DNA of 64,000 nt from Alteromonas ponticola (GCF_012911815.1 NZ_JAATNW010000009.1:55016-119015), one strand, 5' to 3'; counted from the first letter of the stretch, positions 23,660 to 33,631 are shown. A program made the numbers and translations. Notes: generated by a model not told the origin, from the letters alone.

Positions 23660-25582
23660 TTACTCGTTTCCTCTTGTTTGCTCATCGTCAATAATAGCGA
23701 ATTCTACCTTTTCTCCGTCATTACACAACGTATTACACTGTTTTACATTGTGGTCCTGCGTTAGCAACAACTGGCCTATTCCGGGTTTGTTGAGCAATGT
23801 TTGTGTATTTCCAGTGTAGGGTTTGCAAGCACTAACTGACATGTTGCGACGTCTGGTAAAAAGGTTCAGCGGTGAGTCCGGGCTATACAGCCAGCGGTTT
23901 AGTTTATCCAGTCTTTGTAACAGTGCGGATGGAAAAGCATTTTTCAATCCACTGCAGGTAAACTGGGTTATGTGCGGACTGTTGCGCCTGAAACGCAAAC
24001 GTACATCGTAGACAAACGAGTAATGTACATCACCAGAAAGTATGATGAACTTGGGCGGTGTTTTGAGATGACGAAACACGTTTAAAATCACATTGGCGGT
24101 CCCTCTGTGGGCCATCCAGTTTTCTGCATCTACAGTGAGTGCCTTGCCAAAAAACGTAAATATTTTCTGAATCGTTTCAATAATTTTCACGCCGTATATG
24201 GGGGCAGCCGACACAACAATAACACTGGGCTTGCCAATAATCGCCTGCTGGAATTCACACAGTGCTTCCCAGTCCATTAAGCCTGAAGGTTTTTGCTTGC
24301 TCGATTCAGAACGCCAGCGTCGAGTGCGGGTATCCATGACATAAAGTGGAGGTTGTGTATCCAGACTAAAATGCCAATGCTCATGTTCATGGAGCAATGT
24401 AATAAAGGCATCATGCTGGTGTAGCTGATTTCCAGTAAATACCTGCTTGGCGAATGTTTCGATGTCGTCAAAATTTTCAGGTGCATTGCCCCAGCCCTGA
24501 CACAACCAGTAAGCCATCAGCGCATTGCCGACCATGCGGTTGGAAAATGGATGGTTATAGACTTCCTCTTCCCATCCTCGGGTAAGATTCCAATCATCTG
24601 TTACATCATGATCATCGAAAATCATCATGGTCGGCAGATGCGCCATGACGCGTCTGACTTGGAGCAAATTCTTTGAAAATGCGCGAATAACAGGCTCTTC
24701 TTCGTTAAACCGAGTTTGGAATTCCTGCTTAATTTTGGAAGCATCAAAATGGACAAATTCCCACATCGTTTCTGACCAGCATAAGATGTACATCGCCATA
24801 ATTTCCGCAAATGAGATAAGGTGATTCTGCGCATTCACTGAAGTAAAGACTGGCTTTTGCGCCGCTCCGAAAAATAGCTTGGATAGCGCTGTGTTAGTGG
24901 CAATCTGCGGTAGAATTTGTTGGCGCTGATAAAAATTTAACTCATGCTCACGTAACTCGGCGCTGTGACTTACCACGGCACCTTCCAGTGATTCTTCATA
25001 TAAACCCAGCATGCTGGTCACTTGCTGAATGGCTTGCAGGGTAGGGCCGGCAACATCATCTGCATAAACCTGATCACCGGTGAAAAGCAATAGATCTGGT
25101 CGTGGTTCGTTGTTATAAAATTCGCGTTCAACCAGTTTATCTGCCTGGATTAATGCGTCATCGCCATCAAAATGTGGCTTACGACAAGAGCCATGCAATA
25201 TATTGGTAAGCGTAGGTTGATAGCAAAAGCTGAAATGGTGTTCAGTCGCATAAAGCAGTGGCTGCTTCTCGCCTTTCCACAACGTCGCGTAGTCTGCGTT
25301 ATCAAAGGTAAGATCATAATGATAGCGCTCAGCGGGTTTAAAAGGGGTTGTTACACTCACTTCAAGTAGCCAGACGAAAGCACGCTCGCCAATTTGAATA
25401 CAGCGGTTGTTTTGCGCCGCAATGGAAACATCGGTGTTTCCATGCGATAGTTTCACGCCTAATTGGGAGGGCTTAGATGAAATAGCCCATACCACTATGC
25501 GTTCGGCATCGACTCGGCGCAAGATTGGGCCGGCAATCACAATGGGTAATGCTTTTTGTTCGCTGATAAGATGTTCCTTCAT
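23660..25582 (-). CDS. PhoD-like metallophosphoesterase family protein
   Basis: A 640-residue protein without a signal peptide. A beta-rich N-terminal domain (1-125) precedes the metallophosphatase region: LLLFTGDQVYADD, MMIFDDHDVTDDWN, VIVVSAAPIYG and ILSGDVHYSFVYDV, which hold the metal-binding Asp, Asn and His residues. The lack of an export signal separates it from secreted alkaline phosphatase PhoD, so the substrate is open. I preferred the ATG at 25582 to a TTG four codons earlier; neither has a good ribosome-binding site. It is the first gene of the fldB unit. Confidence 0.85.
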   Translation of the reverse strand: MKEHLISEQKALPIVIAGPILRRVDAERIVVWAISSKPSQLGVKLSHGNTDVSIAAQNNRCIQIGERAFVWLLEVSVTTPFKPAERYHYDLTFDNADYATLWKGEKQPLLYATEHHFSFCYQPTLTNILHGSCRKPHFDGDDALIQADKLVEREFYNNEPRPDLLLFTGDQVYADDVAGPTLQAIQQVTSMLGLYEESLEGAVVSHSAELREHELNFYQRQQILPQIATNTALSKLFFGAAQKPVFTSVNAQNHLISFAEIMAMYILCWSETMWEFVHFDASKIKQEFQTRFNEEEPVIRAFSKNLLQVRRVMAHLPTMMIFDDHDVTDDWNLTRGWEEEVYNHPFSNRMVGNALMAYWLCQGWGNAPENFDDIETFAKQVFTGNQLHQHDAFITLLHEHEHWHFSLDTQPPLYVMDTRTRRWRSESSKQKPSGLMDWEALCEFQQAIIGKPSVIVVSAAPIYGVKIIETIQKIFTFFGKALTVDAENWMAHRGTANVILNVFRHLKTPPKFIILSGDVHYSFVYDVRLRFRRNSPHITQFTCSGLKNAFPSALLQRLDKLNRWLYSPDSPLNLFTRRRNMSVSACKPYTGNTQTLLNKPGIGQLLLTQDHNVKQCNTLCNDGEKVEFAIIDDEQTRGNE

Positions 25583-25749
25583 TCCGTTCAGCAAAACTAT
25601 AAGTCAAATGTCATCATGAATACAGCTTCCCGCTGTATTGAATCAGTAAACAATTGTAAATTTAGGTACCTATGGTGGAGTGAAGCTACCGGGCTTGCCT
25701 GAGAAATAAGAATGGGAGAATATTTCAACGTGTTTAAAAGGAAGGTCGA

Positions 25750-26898
25750 ATGAATTTACGAGCAATAGTGTTGGGATGGGTGTTTCTCAGCTGTCAGGGG
25801 TGTGCTGAGCCAGAGAACGCAAAAGGAAAAATGGTAACTGCTGACTCAGCTTTAACGCAGTCAGTGGAACTTAATGGTCGCTGGATCACCGAAGCGGATG
25901 GCAGTTTGATGCGGGATCCGCAGCCGTCAGGTCTGGTTCACTGGGAGGGCAAACTGGTGACTATTTCTGATGGAAGTGCGCTGGAAGAACAGCGTCGCAG
26001 ACTGCATATAATCGATCCGAAAACCGCTCAGTTAGACGCAAAAGCGCCGGTATTTAATACCGGATACCATGTTCGCAGAGACTGCTTTGCAAATTATTTG
26101 ATGGACGAGCCTGATTATGAAGCGCTGGTCGTCGATCCGAATAACTCCAATGTGTTTTATACGGTGACCGAAGACGCTACCCGAACCGGCGCGCTGACGC
26201 CGAGGTGTCAGCAGCGCTATGAAAATACCGGTTCAACCGACTATCCTACCTTATTGGTGCGCCTGGAAAGGCAAACTGATGGTCAGATTGAACTAAGTCA
26301 TGCCCGACCCATTCAATTTCCTGCTGCCCTCAACGTGGGTGACTTTCCCAATGATGGTATTGAAGGGATGGCAATTTCGCCTGAAGGCAAGCTGTACCTG
26401 GCATTAGAAAAAGATGCGGCGGGAAATCCCCGTATATTCAGCTTAACTATCGATGACGATTTTTGGTCTTCGAACGAATTTGCTGTGGTAAGCGATGCTG
26501 GGTTAGCGCTACCTGCGTTTTCCAGCGGCAACCATCCTATTAATGGATTGGAGTTCTATATAGATCCTGCATCAAAGAAGCGTTTTTTATTAGCCGCCGC
26601 GCGCAACGACGACGAATTGTGGGTAATTGATACGGAAAACGAACTTGCCACTAAACAGATCCCTCTTTATTTCACTGCGCCTAACACCAGCACCAGCGGC
26701 GAATGTGAAACTAAAGATGTAATGGATAACGCTTCTATTGAAGGCTTAGCCGTGATGGGTGATCAACTGTGGATGATTAACGATCCATGGAAGAAAAATT
26801 ATTTGAAAAACGTGAAATGTGCTGACAGTGAAGCCAACTATAAAGTCTTCGCACCACTACTGTTTTCGATTCCCCTCAATCCACAATGGTTTAATTAA
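25750..26898 (+). CDS. Probable exported beta-propeller protein, esterase/phytase-like
   Basis: A 382-residue protein with an N-terminal export signal; a cysteine at residue 15 or 18 could be lipidated, but the lipobox is poor. The body looks like a propeller of the phytase-like/SdiA-regulated type: LVTISDGSALEEQRRRLHIID, YEALVVDPNNSNVFYTVTEDA, DGIEGMAISPEGKLYLALEKDA, INGLEFYID and SIEGLAVMGDQLWMIND. Cys pairs may form disulfides. Function unknown. A GGAAGG lies just before the ATG. It converges on msrA with a shared terminator. Confidence 0.75.
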   Translation: MNLRAIVLGWVFLSCQGCAEPENAKGKMVTADSALTQSVELNGRWITEADGSLMRDPQPSGLVHWEGKLVTISDGSALEEQRRRLHIIDPKTAQLDAKAPVFNTGYHVRRDCFANYLMDEPDYEALVVDPNNSNVFYTVTEDATRTGALTPRCQQRYENTGSTDYPTLLVRLERQTDGQIELSHARPIQFPAALNVGDFPNDGIEGMAISPEGKLYLALEKDAAGNPRIFSLTIDDDFWSSNEFAVVSDAGLALPAFSSGNHPINGLEFYIDPASKKRFLLAAARNDDELWVIDTENELATKQIPLYFTAPNTSTSGECETKDVMDNASIEGLAVMGDQLWMINDPWKKNYLKNVKCADSEANYKVFAPLLFSIPLNPQWFN

Positions 26899-26924
26899 AA
26901 AATAAAAGTAAAAAGTAAAAAATA

Positions 26925-26969
26925 AAAAAGAGCGGACTCACTGTCGCTTGACATGATTCCGCTCTTTTT
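26925..26969. terminator. Bidirectional terminator between convergent genes
   Basis: A 12-bp stem (A-rich arm ending AGAGCGGA, T-rich arm starting TCCGCTCT) with a 21-base loop. A-tract and T-tract on either side let it serve both the propeller gene and msrA. Confidence 0.85.
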
Positions 26970-26978
26970 GAAGATACC

Positions 26979-27515
26979 TTAATCGGACTTTTTTAGCTTA
27001 CTGGCAAACGTCTTTTTGAATTTGGCCAATTTGGGGCCCACTACCATTGCGCAATATTGATTTTGTGGATTATTTTCAAAATAGCCCTGATGGTAGCTTT
27101 CTGCAGAGTAGTAATTACTTACTTCTTCAACTTCAGTCACGATTGGATCCGGCCAGGTTTCTTCATCGGTCATTTCCTGAATAATGTTTTCTGCGGCCTG
27201 CTTTTGCTCGACTGAGTGGTAATAAATTCCAGAGCGGTATTGTGTACCGACGTCGTTGCCCTGCCGATTTAATTGCGTAGGGTCATGCAGTGCAAAAAAG
27301 ATTTCTAACACTTCGCGAAGTGACAATGTTTCAGGATTAAACGTAACCTGCACAACCTCCGCATGCCCTGTAGAGCCGGTACAGACCTCCTCATACGTGG
27401 GTGATGCCTTGGTGCCATTGGCATAACCAGATTCCGCTTTTACCACACCATCGACTTTATTAAAGGCTGATTCGATGCACCAGAAGCAGCCACCACCCAA
27501 GGTAATTGTTTGCAT
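26979..27515 (-). CDS. msrA: Peptide methionine-S-sulfoxide reductase
   Basis: A 178-residue MsrA. The catalytic Cys10 is in GGGCFWC, with C13 beside it. Family segments ESGYANG, TGHAEVVQV, HDPTQLNRQGNDVGTQYRS and HQGYFENNP follow, giving the normal A-type length. It repairs oxidised methionine S-sulfoxides with thioredoxin as reductant. Monocistronic. Confidence 0.96.
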   Translation of the reverse strand: MQTITLGGGCFWCIESAFNKVDGVVKAESGYANGTKASPTYEEVCTGSTGHAEVVQVTFNPETLSLREVLEIFFALHDPTQLNRQGNDVGTQYRSGIYYHSVEQKQAAENIIQEMTDEETWPDPIVTEVEEVSNYYSAESYHQGYFENNPQNQYCAMVVGPKLAKFKKTFASKLKKSD

Positions 27516-27632
27516 AAATTTCGTAACCTCTTTGCTAAAACATCACTGTGGGTTCTATATACGATAACTTCAAGGCATCCAGTTAAACTTTAATTGCGTA
27601 AGTTATGCAATAACGAAATTTAGGATGATCAA

Positions 27633-28361
27633 ATGATGCAGGCCATCAATATGGTAATCGGCGCGAATGGTGGTATAGGCAGGGCGCTTGTAAGTGCACT
27701 GGCAAAACAGGAACCGGAGACGCAATTAATCGCCATTGCCCGATCTTTCGAACGGCAGCCAGATTGGCCCGCCAACGTCACTACCAAAGAGCTGGATACC
27801 GCTGATGAAGCATCAATACGCAAACTGATGGAGTCGATGCAACAACAGAAACTGCGCGTAATGCGCGTGTTTTTTACGGTGGGGGTTCTGCATGGACAAC
27901 GGCTTTCCCCAGAAAAAAAACTGGAGGACATTAGTGAGCCTGCGCTGGCAGAGTACTTCCGCGTAAACGCGATAATTCCTGCACTCTGGTTAAAACATCT
28001 TATCAACGTGATTAACGCAGATGGAGCCTGCATCACTTGCGTAAGTGCTAGAGTCGGCAGTATTGCCGACAATCAATTAGGCGGGTGGTACGGTTATCGC
28101 GCGTCTAAAGCCGCGCTCAACCAACTGGTTAAAACGGCCAGTATCGAATATGCAAGGCGAGTGAAAAATACCGTTTTGGTAAGCTATCAGCCTGGCACGG
28201 TGAACACTGATTTGTCCAAACCCTTTCAAGGCAATGTTAAATCTGAAAATTTATTTGACCCAGATTTTGCCGCACAGCAATTGCTTTCTGTTACAAAAAA
28301 TTTACACACCCCCCCTCATTGCCACTTTCTTGATTGGGAAGGCAAGGCCATTCCATGGTAA
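27633..28361 (+). CDS. Short-chain dehydrogenase (CsgA/C-factor-like)
   Basis: A 242-residue classical SDR: NAD(P) loop GANGGIGRAL, a TCVSARVGSI segment holding the catalytic serine, and the active-site Y-x3-K in GYRASKAALNQL. PGTVNTDLSKPF matches the C-factor-like subgroup. The substrate is unknown. Two adjacent ATG codons exist; AGGAT is about seven bases before the first. A terminator follows about 90 bases downstream. Confidence 0.88.
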   Translation: MMQAINMVIGANGGIGRALVSALAKQEPETQLIAIARSFERQPDWPANVTTKELDTADEASIRKLMESMQQQKLRVMRVFFTVGVLHGQRLSPEKKLEDISEPALAEYFRVNAIIPALWLKHLINVINADGACITCVSARVGSIADNQLGGWYGYRASKAALNQLVKTASIEYARRVKNTVLVSYQPGTVNTDLSKPFQGNVKSENLFDPDFAAQQLLSVTKNLHTPPHCHFLDWEGKAIPW

Positions 28362-28450
28362 AGCTCTGACCACCTAAGGCGTGCGCAAGAACTTGCATTG
28401 AACCTCAAGACTTTTCATTTCACTGCTGTTAACATGCCGAAGCCTGATAG

Positions 28451-28488
28451 GGTTTAAGCGCTAACTCGCTTAGCGTTAAACCTTTTTA
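28451..28488 (+). terminator. Rho-independent terminator
   Basis: GGTTTAA...CGCTAA pairs with TTAGCG...TTAAACC with one bulge, then five T residues. It lies about 90 bases after the SDR gene and before the SNF transporter. Confidence 0.75.
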
Positions 28489-28563
28489 CCTTTAATAAAA
28501 AAGAAACAGCCAATTTATCAGGCCAACAAGTCAACAATAATAAGTTTATGAGGAATGTAGGGT

Positions 28564-29985
28564 ATGAGCGGGGCGAGAGAACAGTTCGGATCGCGCATTG
28601 GATTCATTTTAGCGGCAGCCGGTTCTGCTGTAGGAATAGGGAATCTGGTTGGATTTCCGGTCGGTGCAGCGAAAAATGGTGGTGGTGCTTTCTTATTGAT
28701 GTATGCCATCTTTGTCTTTGCAATTTGTTTACCCGTAATGCTGGCGGAAATGTCAGTAGGACGAAAAGCGAAAAAGGATCCTTTAGGCGCATACCGCATT
28801 CTTGGCGGGAACTCGACGGGATGGAAATTAGCCGGCTGGCTTTCCATCATCACCCCCTTCATGATAGCCGTGTTCTACATGGTGATCACCATTTGGATAT
28901 TAGGCTACCTTACCGAAGTCTTTATGGGAAATTTAGATGCGTTGGCCAATCCAGAAATGTTTGGCGAGTTCATCAACAGCCCGGCTATTTTCGGTTATAT
29001 GGCAGCCGTTGTCGGCATTGTCTACCTCATCTTGCAAGGTGGGGTGAAGGAAGGTATTGAAAAAGCAGCAAAATTGCTGATGCCTTCACTGTTTTTGATG
29101 CTGTTATTACTGGTCGGTTTCGTATTGACGCAAGATAACGCAATGGCCGGGGTTAAATTCTACCTGATCCCTGACTTTTCCAAGATCACCGCCGAAGTCG
29201 TCAATGGCGCCTTAGCGCAAGCGTTCTTTTCGCTCTCACTGGGCATGGGGATCATGATCACTTACGGTAGCTATATTGACAATCGTTCTGATGTTCCTGG
29301 CTCAGCTAAGCTGGTGGCGATTACCGATACGGCTGTGGCATTTACTGCGGGTCTGATGATTCTACCGGCCATTTTCTCGTTCAACCCGCAGACAGATCCT
29401 TCGCAACTGAGTGAATCTTCAATTGGCATGATCTTTACGTTCTTACCCAAGATTTTCCTCGCCTTGCAAGCGACTATTGGTTACATGGGGGCGTCAATTG
29501 TCGCGGGTGTTTTCTTCCTGCTGGTATTTTTTGCTGCCATCACCTCCTTGGTGTCAATCTTTGAAGTACCTGTAGCTGCGTTGATGAGCGAAAAAGATGT
29601 AAACCGTAAACCGGCTTTGATGATACTAGGTGTATTATTAATAGTGCTGGCTTGCATGTGTGCCATGTCGTTCGGTTACAGCGATTTCTTTACCTCATTC
29701 ACTAGTTATGCAGGCGCGCAAAAGTCATTTTTTGATATCGTGTTCGACGTGTTTTACGAAACCATTTTACCCCTCAATGGGTTGTTAATTTGTATCTTCG
29801 TAATTTATCGCTGGAAGAAGCATAATTTTAATGAAGCGCTGGACGAAGGTGCACCACAATATAAAGGCAGCTTCTTTGAGAAATACGTAGACGTGTCAGT
29901 CGGCACCTTTATCCCGGTTATTTTGCTGGTGATATTTGTTAACACCGTCGCGTTGAAATACTTCGGCATAAGCCTCTTCGGTTAA
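28564..29985 (+). CDS. Sodium-dependent transporter of the SNF/NSS family
   Basis: A 473-residue protein with about 12 membrane helices of the LeuT fold. TM1 (RIGFILAAAGSAVGIGNLVGFP) has the unwound sodium and substrate-binding segment typical of NSS. QAFFSLSLGMGIMITYGSY corresponds to TM6 and its second sodium site. The substrate is probably an amino acid or related amine but cannot be specified. It converges on yeeZ, with the two stop regions overlapping by four bases. Confidence 0.93.
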   Translation: MSGAREQFGSRIGFILAAAGSAVGIGNLVGFPVGAAKNGGGAFLLMYAIFVFAICLPVMLAEMSVGRKAKKDPLGAYRILGGNSTGWKLAGWLSIITPFMIAVFYMVITIWILGYLTEVFMGNLDALANPEMFGEFINSPAIFGYMAAVVGIVYLILQGGVKEGIEKAAKLLMPSLFLMLLLLVGFVLTQDNAMAGVKFYLIPDFSKITAEVVNGALAQAFFSLSLGMGIMITYGSYIDNRSDVPGSAKLVAITDTAVAFTAGLMILPAIFSFNPQTDPSQLSESSIGMIFTFLPKIFLALQATIGYMGASIVAGVFFLLVFFAAITSLVSIFEVPVAALMSEKDVNRKPALMILGVLLIVLACMCAMSFGYSDFFTSFTSYAGAQKSFFDIVFDVFYETILPLNGLLICIFVIYRWKKHNFNEALDEGAPQYKGSFFEKYVDVSVGTFIPVILLVIFVNTVALKYFGISLFG

Positions 29986-30791
29986 ATTATCATATCAAAC
30001 GGGCTGGCGTATCTTGGCGTCAGCCCTAAATATTGCCAACTTGCGGATGCATCAATCTGCTTACCTTTCAGCTGTTTATCTTCACCATCAAATTCTGGTA
30101 CAGGAATGCCCATCTTCTCAGCACACCAGGTGTAATAATCTTGCCGGGTGGGATGTGCCTGACTGCATAAGTGCAGGGTTTGCGCAGGTGCGCCATGGTC
30201 GATTACTTTCTTTAATGCGGCGACCACGTCGTCAATATGAACCAGGTTGACTACCTTGTTTGCCTGTGAAAGCTGCTTGCCCGAAAGTGATTTCGCCGGA
30301 TGCCGATCAGGCCCTACCAGCCCTGCTAATCTCACGACAGTAGCTTTTTCGTTAGCGAGCCTTCGCAGATGATTTTCAATAGCACAATGAGCTTTGGCGG
30401 ACGCAGTTAGTGGTATCAGCTCCGAATGTTCGGTTACCACTCGTTCGTTCTCACCATACACAGATGTTGTGCTGATAAAGATGATTTGGCGAGCTTCGTG
30501 GGCGACAAAACTATCAATCAGGGCACACATCTGACGGGTATATTCAGTTAAATCCTGATTGCGTCTGCCAGGCGGTATATTTAAAACCACGCGGGCATTT
30601 TCACTTTGTTGACATAGCTGAGCAGGATCGTCGCCAAGCTGAAAAAACAACACGCTGGCACCATTGTGTTTAATCTGTTCGGCACGGTTGCTATGACGGG
30701 TGGTGCCTAGCACAGCATAGTTTCCAGCGAGCGCTTTCAGTAAATAATTGCCCAGCCAGCCACAACCACAGAGCGTTACACTTTGTGTCAT
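29982..30791 (-). CDS. yeeZ: YeeZ-like NAD-dependent epimerase/dehydratase family protein
   Basis: A 269-residue extended SDR. The Rossmann loop is CGCGWLGNYL, and FISTTSVYGE carries the Ser and Tyr of the active site; the usual YxxxK lysine is not clearly conserved. VVRLAGLVGPDRHPAKSLSGK matches the YeeZ group. The substrate is unknown. It overlaps the 3' end of the convergent transporter gene by four bases. Confidence 0.82.
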   Translation of the reverse strand: MTQSVTLCGCGWLGNYLLKALAGNYAVLGTTRHSNRAEQIKHNGASVLFFQLGDDPAQLCQQSENARVVLNIPPGRRNQDLTEYTRQMCALIDSFVAHEARQIIFISTTSVYGENERVVTEHSELIPLTASAKAHCAIENHLRRLANEKATVVRLAGLVGPDRHPAKSLSGKQLSQANKVVNLVHIDDVVAALKKVIDHGAPAQTLHLCSQAHPTRQDYYTWCAEKMGIPVPEFDGEDKQLKGKQIDASASWQYLGLTPRYASPFDMII

Positions 30792-30869
30792 ACACTTACT
30801 CGTAGAAATAATAAATTATACTGATTGTAATGCAGATGTGATCGCCCATGGGAGCCGATAATACATTTA

Positions 30870-30903
30870 TGTAGAAAACAGAGAGGACGAACGTCCTCTC
30901 TGT
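30870..30903 (-). terminator. Terminator hairpin downstream of yggN
   Basis: A perfect 12-bp stem (ACAGAGAGGACG with CGTCCTCTCTGT, 30878-30903). Read on the minus strand it runs into TTTTCT, so it fits termination of yggN before yeeZ. Confidence 0.75.
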
Positions 30904-30959
30904 ATGCGGTGTGATCTAATTGAGCCGAATACCTGAGTTGGCTGGATTCGCGGTCCGGA

Positions 30960-31736
30960 TTAATCAATATCGAGTACGTTTAAAGAGGCAAGCTGGCTGA
31001 TTTGCGACTGCAATTCGTTTTCAGCCTTATCGGCTTTTCTCAACACGTGGCAGAGTTCTTCTGCTTTATCCTCAAGAGCTTCAGCCTGATGCTCTACTTT
31101 GTCTTCAATATTTTCACCAAAACGCTCCATTTTGTTGGCGAAGGCATCAATATCGCCTCCTTCCCAAACCAACTCCTGACCCACGGAAATCAAAATGCGG
31201 CCGATGGATTGCTCTACTAATGATTCGACCCGTTCTTCAAACCGATCTTCCCAGGTTGAGCTCATCCAATCGTCATCGTTAAATTCGCGGGTGTCCACTC
31301 GATAGCCACCTTCGCTGTCATAAAAGCGTGTGTTGATTTCGTCACTAAGTTCAGTGAATAGTTCATCAAAGTCACGCACGATATCGTCATCACCCAGCAA
31401 CTCCGCAAAGACTTCAGATACGGCGCTGCTGGCAAGTTGCAAGCCTTCAGTAGCAATATTGACGGTCATAGGTATAGCATCGCTGATGTTTTGATAATAA
31501 TCGCTCACGGCGCGCTGTTGTTTCGCGTTCAGGGTATATGCGTTACCGTCTACGTAGAGCTTATGTGATTTATCTATACTGAAGACTGTGCCGTCATCGG
31601 TCTCAACCTCGAGCAAGCCCTTGTCATAGCGCAGATTGCCATCCAGATTAACATCACAATCTGAATCTGAGGAGTGCGCGAACACGGGTGAAGATACGAT
31701 AGCGGCAGACACAGCGAGAGCTAAAAACGTTTTCAT
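30960..31736 (-). CDS. yggN: YggN-family (DUF2884) periplasmic protein
   Basis: A 258-residue exported protein with signal peptide ending SPVFA (15-19). It has the DUF2884 pattern: DGTVFSIDKSHKLYVDG and LNAKQQRAVSDYYQNI near the start, then a long acidic helical C-terminal half (about 170-250, heptad-like). The function is unknown. A clear AGGGA lies about nine bases before the ATG. Monocistronic. Confidence 0.88.
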   Translation of the reverse strand: MKTFLALAVSAAIVSSPVFAHSSDSDCDVNLDGNLRYDKGLLEVETDDGTVFSIDKSHKLYVDGNAYTLNAKQQRAVSDYYQNISDAIPMTVNIATEGLQLASSAVSEVFAELLGDDDIVRDFDELFTELSDEINTRFYDSEGGYRVDTREFNDDDWMSSTWEDRFEERVESLVEQSIGRILISVGQELVWEGGDIDAFANKMERFGENIEDKVEHQAEALEDKAEELCHVLRKADKAENELQSQISQLASLNVLDID

Positions 31737-32087
31737 GAGAAGTCCCTACTTATTGAAAATTTGGTATACCACTCTGATAGCAAGCGTTAAGCCAAAAATA
31801 TTTACCATAAAATTCAATAGGTTGGTTTGAACCCTTTTGGTTTGGTTGGCGAATGTGACCAAATACTGGTTTGTCACAAAATAAATTGTCTTTTTAACCA
31901 TATTACTATTTGCTTGGTTAATGTACCTTTCCTGCCGTTTTTCATGCATAATGTGCCGCGAAATTTTGACTATCCGTGCGTGTGCTATAGTTCACGGTAG
32001 GTTTGCAAAAGTGAATAGTTAAAAAATAAAAAGTGAACGTTTAACGTATAGCCAGCTTTTTATTTTACCGTACTTAGAGGTTTAACA

Positions 32088-32279
32088 ATGAACGAATGGT
32101 TTAGCGCAATTGGCTTTGGTCTTGGTCTGGTTGCCTTTGTTTTGGGCTTAAGCAGCATTATTATGGGTATGATGAGTTCAAAGAAAGGGGCTCATGGCAT
32201 GCAGGAAAAAATCGAGTACGGGTTTTTTGGTGTTTCTGGTCTGGTTATCTGTCTGTTGATGGGTTACGCACTATCCTAA
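32088..32279 (+). CDS. Small two-helix membrane protein
   Basis: A 63-residue protein with two hydrophobic helices (about 6-30 and 44-62) split by a charged loop (SSKKGAHGMQEKIEYG). AGAGG lies before the ATG and a strong terminator follows, so it appears to be a real free-standing gene. I do not recognise a named family. Confidence 0.75.
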   Translation: MNEWFSAIGFGLGLVAFVLGLSSIIMGMMSSKKGAHGMQEKIEYGFFGVSGLVICLLMGYALS

Positions 32280-32310
32280 CGCCGTAACCACCTATGCTAT
32301 TGAGTGAAAA

Positions 32311-32346
32311 AGGTGAAACGTTAATCCGTTTCACCTTTTTCTTTTT
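32311..32346. terminator. Bidirectional terminator
   Basis: AGGTGAAACG (32311-32320) pairs with CGTTTCACCT (32327-32336) around TTAATC, with T-tracts in both directions. It serves the small membrane protein gene and overlaps the stop codon of the opposing channel gene. Confidence 0.92.
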
Positions 32347-33628
32347 CAGTCGGAGTGGCTTGCGGCTCGGGCGACGAAAGCGGCGTCATCAAGTGAGCGT
32401 CCCGCTGAAATACGCGTAAGTCAAACAGGGGCATCATGGCCAGTACATGGTCAAAAATATTTGCCTGTATTTTTTCATACTCAACCCAGGCTTTTTCTGC
32501 ACTAAAGCAATATATTTCCAACGGTAAGCCATACTCATTGGGGGGCAGCTGTCGCACCATAACGGTCAGCGATTGATTAATTTTGGGATGTTTGCTGAGG
32601 TAGGCTTCGAGATAAGCGCGAAACGTACCAACATTAGTCAGTTTTCTGGTATTTAACAGGTCAGACTCGTCGATCGAGTAGTCTTTGTGATATGCCCTTA
32701 ATTCGTCAATCTTGTCGTCCACATATTCAGAGATGTAGCGAATTTTGCTGAACCGCTTAAGCATTTCCTCATTGCACAGTTTAACCGAGTGCATGTCAAT
32801 GTGGATGGCCCGCTTAATTCTTCTGCCCCCGGACATCTGCATGCCGCGCCAGTTTTTCACCGCCTCATTGGTTAACGAATAAGAGGGAATGGTGGATATA
32901 GTTTTATCCCAGTTTTGCACCTTTACATTGGTCAACCCTAATTCAAGAATTTCACCGTCGACACCAAATTTATCAATCTGGATCCAGTCTCCGGTGTTGA
33001 ACATTCGATTAGCTGCAATCTGGATACCAGCGACAAAGCCCATTATGGTGTCCTTAAACACCAAAATTAATACCGCCGCCAAGGCGGTTAGACCGGAGAC
33101 GATAATCAGTGGACTTTTTTCAATGATGAGCGAAATGCTAAATAACAGCACCATGATGGCGAAAAATAGTTTAGCAACCTGAATAAAGCCGGTGATAGAT
33201 GCACGCTGAGAAAGGTGCGACTCGTTATATTTATCTTCCAGAGTATTTAAAATCGCATACAGGGCCAGCAATGTGGTGAAAAGCATGTAAAGCTGGGCGG
33301 CTTTGATCAAAAAACCCTGCAAAATGCCGACTTCGTCAATTAGCACAGGGGTGCTGATAAAGATAATGACTGCAGGTATTAAGTGCATTAATTGACGGAA
33401 AAAGCCGTGCGCGAACAAAGCATCATCCCAGGTGTTTTTGGTACGCTCAACCCATCTGCCGATTTGTGGTCGCAAGATGACCCGACACGTCATGAGTAAG
33501 ATAAAGGAAACAGTTAGAATACAGCTAACAGCAATGACGTTGTATAGGGTGTCCTCAGTGCTTATGGACGGAAGCAGTGTCTGCAAGGCACTGACAAATT
33601 CACTTTTTGCTGAAGACGCGATGCTCAA
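32321..33628 (-). CDS. MscS-family mechanosensitive channel, YbdG/MscM-like
   Basis: A 435-residue protein. Five membrane helices lie in the N-terminal half; the pore-type segment is at about 180-215 (LIIVSGLTALAAVLILVFKDTIMGFVAG...), then the MscS beta domain (NRMFNTGDWIQIDKFGVDGEILELGLTNVKVQNWDKT). Length and the GRRIKRAIHID segment match E. coli YbdG. It would open under membrane tension. It is the last gene of a unit with two acyltransferases, three bases after the second. Confidence 0.92.
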   Translation of the reverse strand: MSIASSAKSEFVSALQTLLPSISTEDTLYNVIAVSCILTVSFILLMTCRVILRPQIGRWVERTKNTWDDALFAHGFFRQLMHLIPAVIIFISTPVLIDEVGILQGFLIKAAQLYMLFTTLLALYAILNTLEDKYNESHLSQRASITGFIQVAKLFFAIMVLLFSISLIIEKSPLIIVSGLTALAAVLILVFKDTIMGFVAGIQIAANRMFNTGDWIQIDKFGVDGEILELGLTNVKVQNWDKTISTIPSYSLTNEAVKNWRGMQMSGGRRIKRAIHIDMHSVKLCNEEMLKRFSKIRYISEYVDDKIDELRAYHKDYSIDESDLLNTRKLTNVGTFRAYLEAYLSKHPKINQSLTVMVRQLPPNEYGLPLEIYCFSAEKAWVEYEKIQANIFDHVLAMMPLFDLRVFQRDAHLMTPLSSPEPQATPTEKEKGETD

Positions 33629-33631
33629 ACT

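Noticed and set aside
28548..29060. 170-codon plus-strand frame overlapping the SNF transporter start
   Set aside because: It is out of frame with the transporter, whose TM1 signature is unmistakable; its composition is Arg/Gly/His-rich, as expected of a shadow frame.
31854..31878. TGTGA...TCACA inverted repeat resembling a CRP site
   Set aside because: The half-sites are 15 bases apart, not six as required for CRP, so I do not call a CRP site.
31746..31949. 67-codon minus-strand frame directly upstream of yggN with a hydrophobic stretch
   Set aside because: No ribosome-binding site at either candidate Met, and it ends only nine bases before yggN, covering the expected promoter and leader. 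The hydrophobic stretch is not enough without conservation data.
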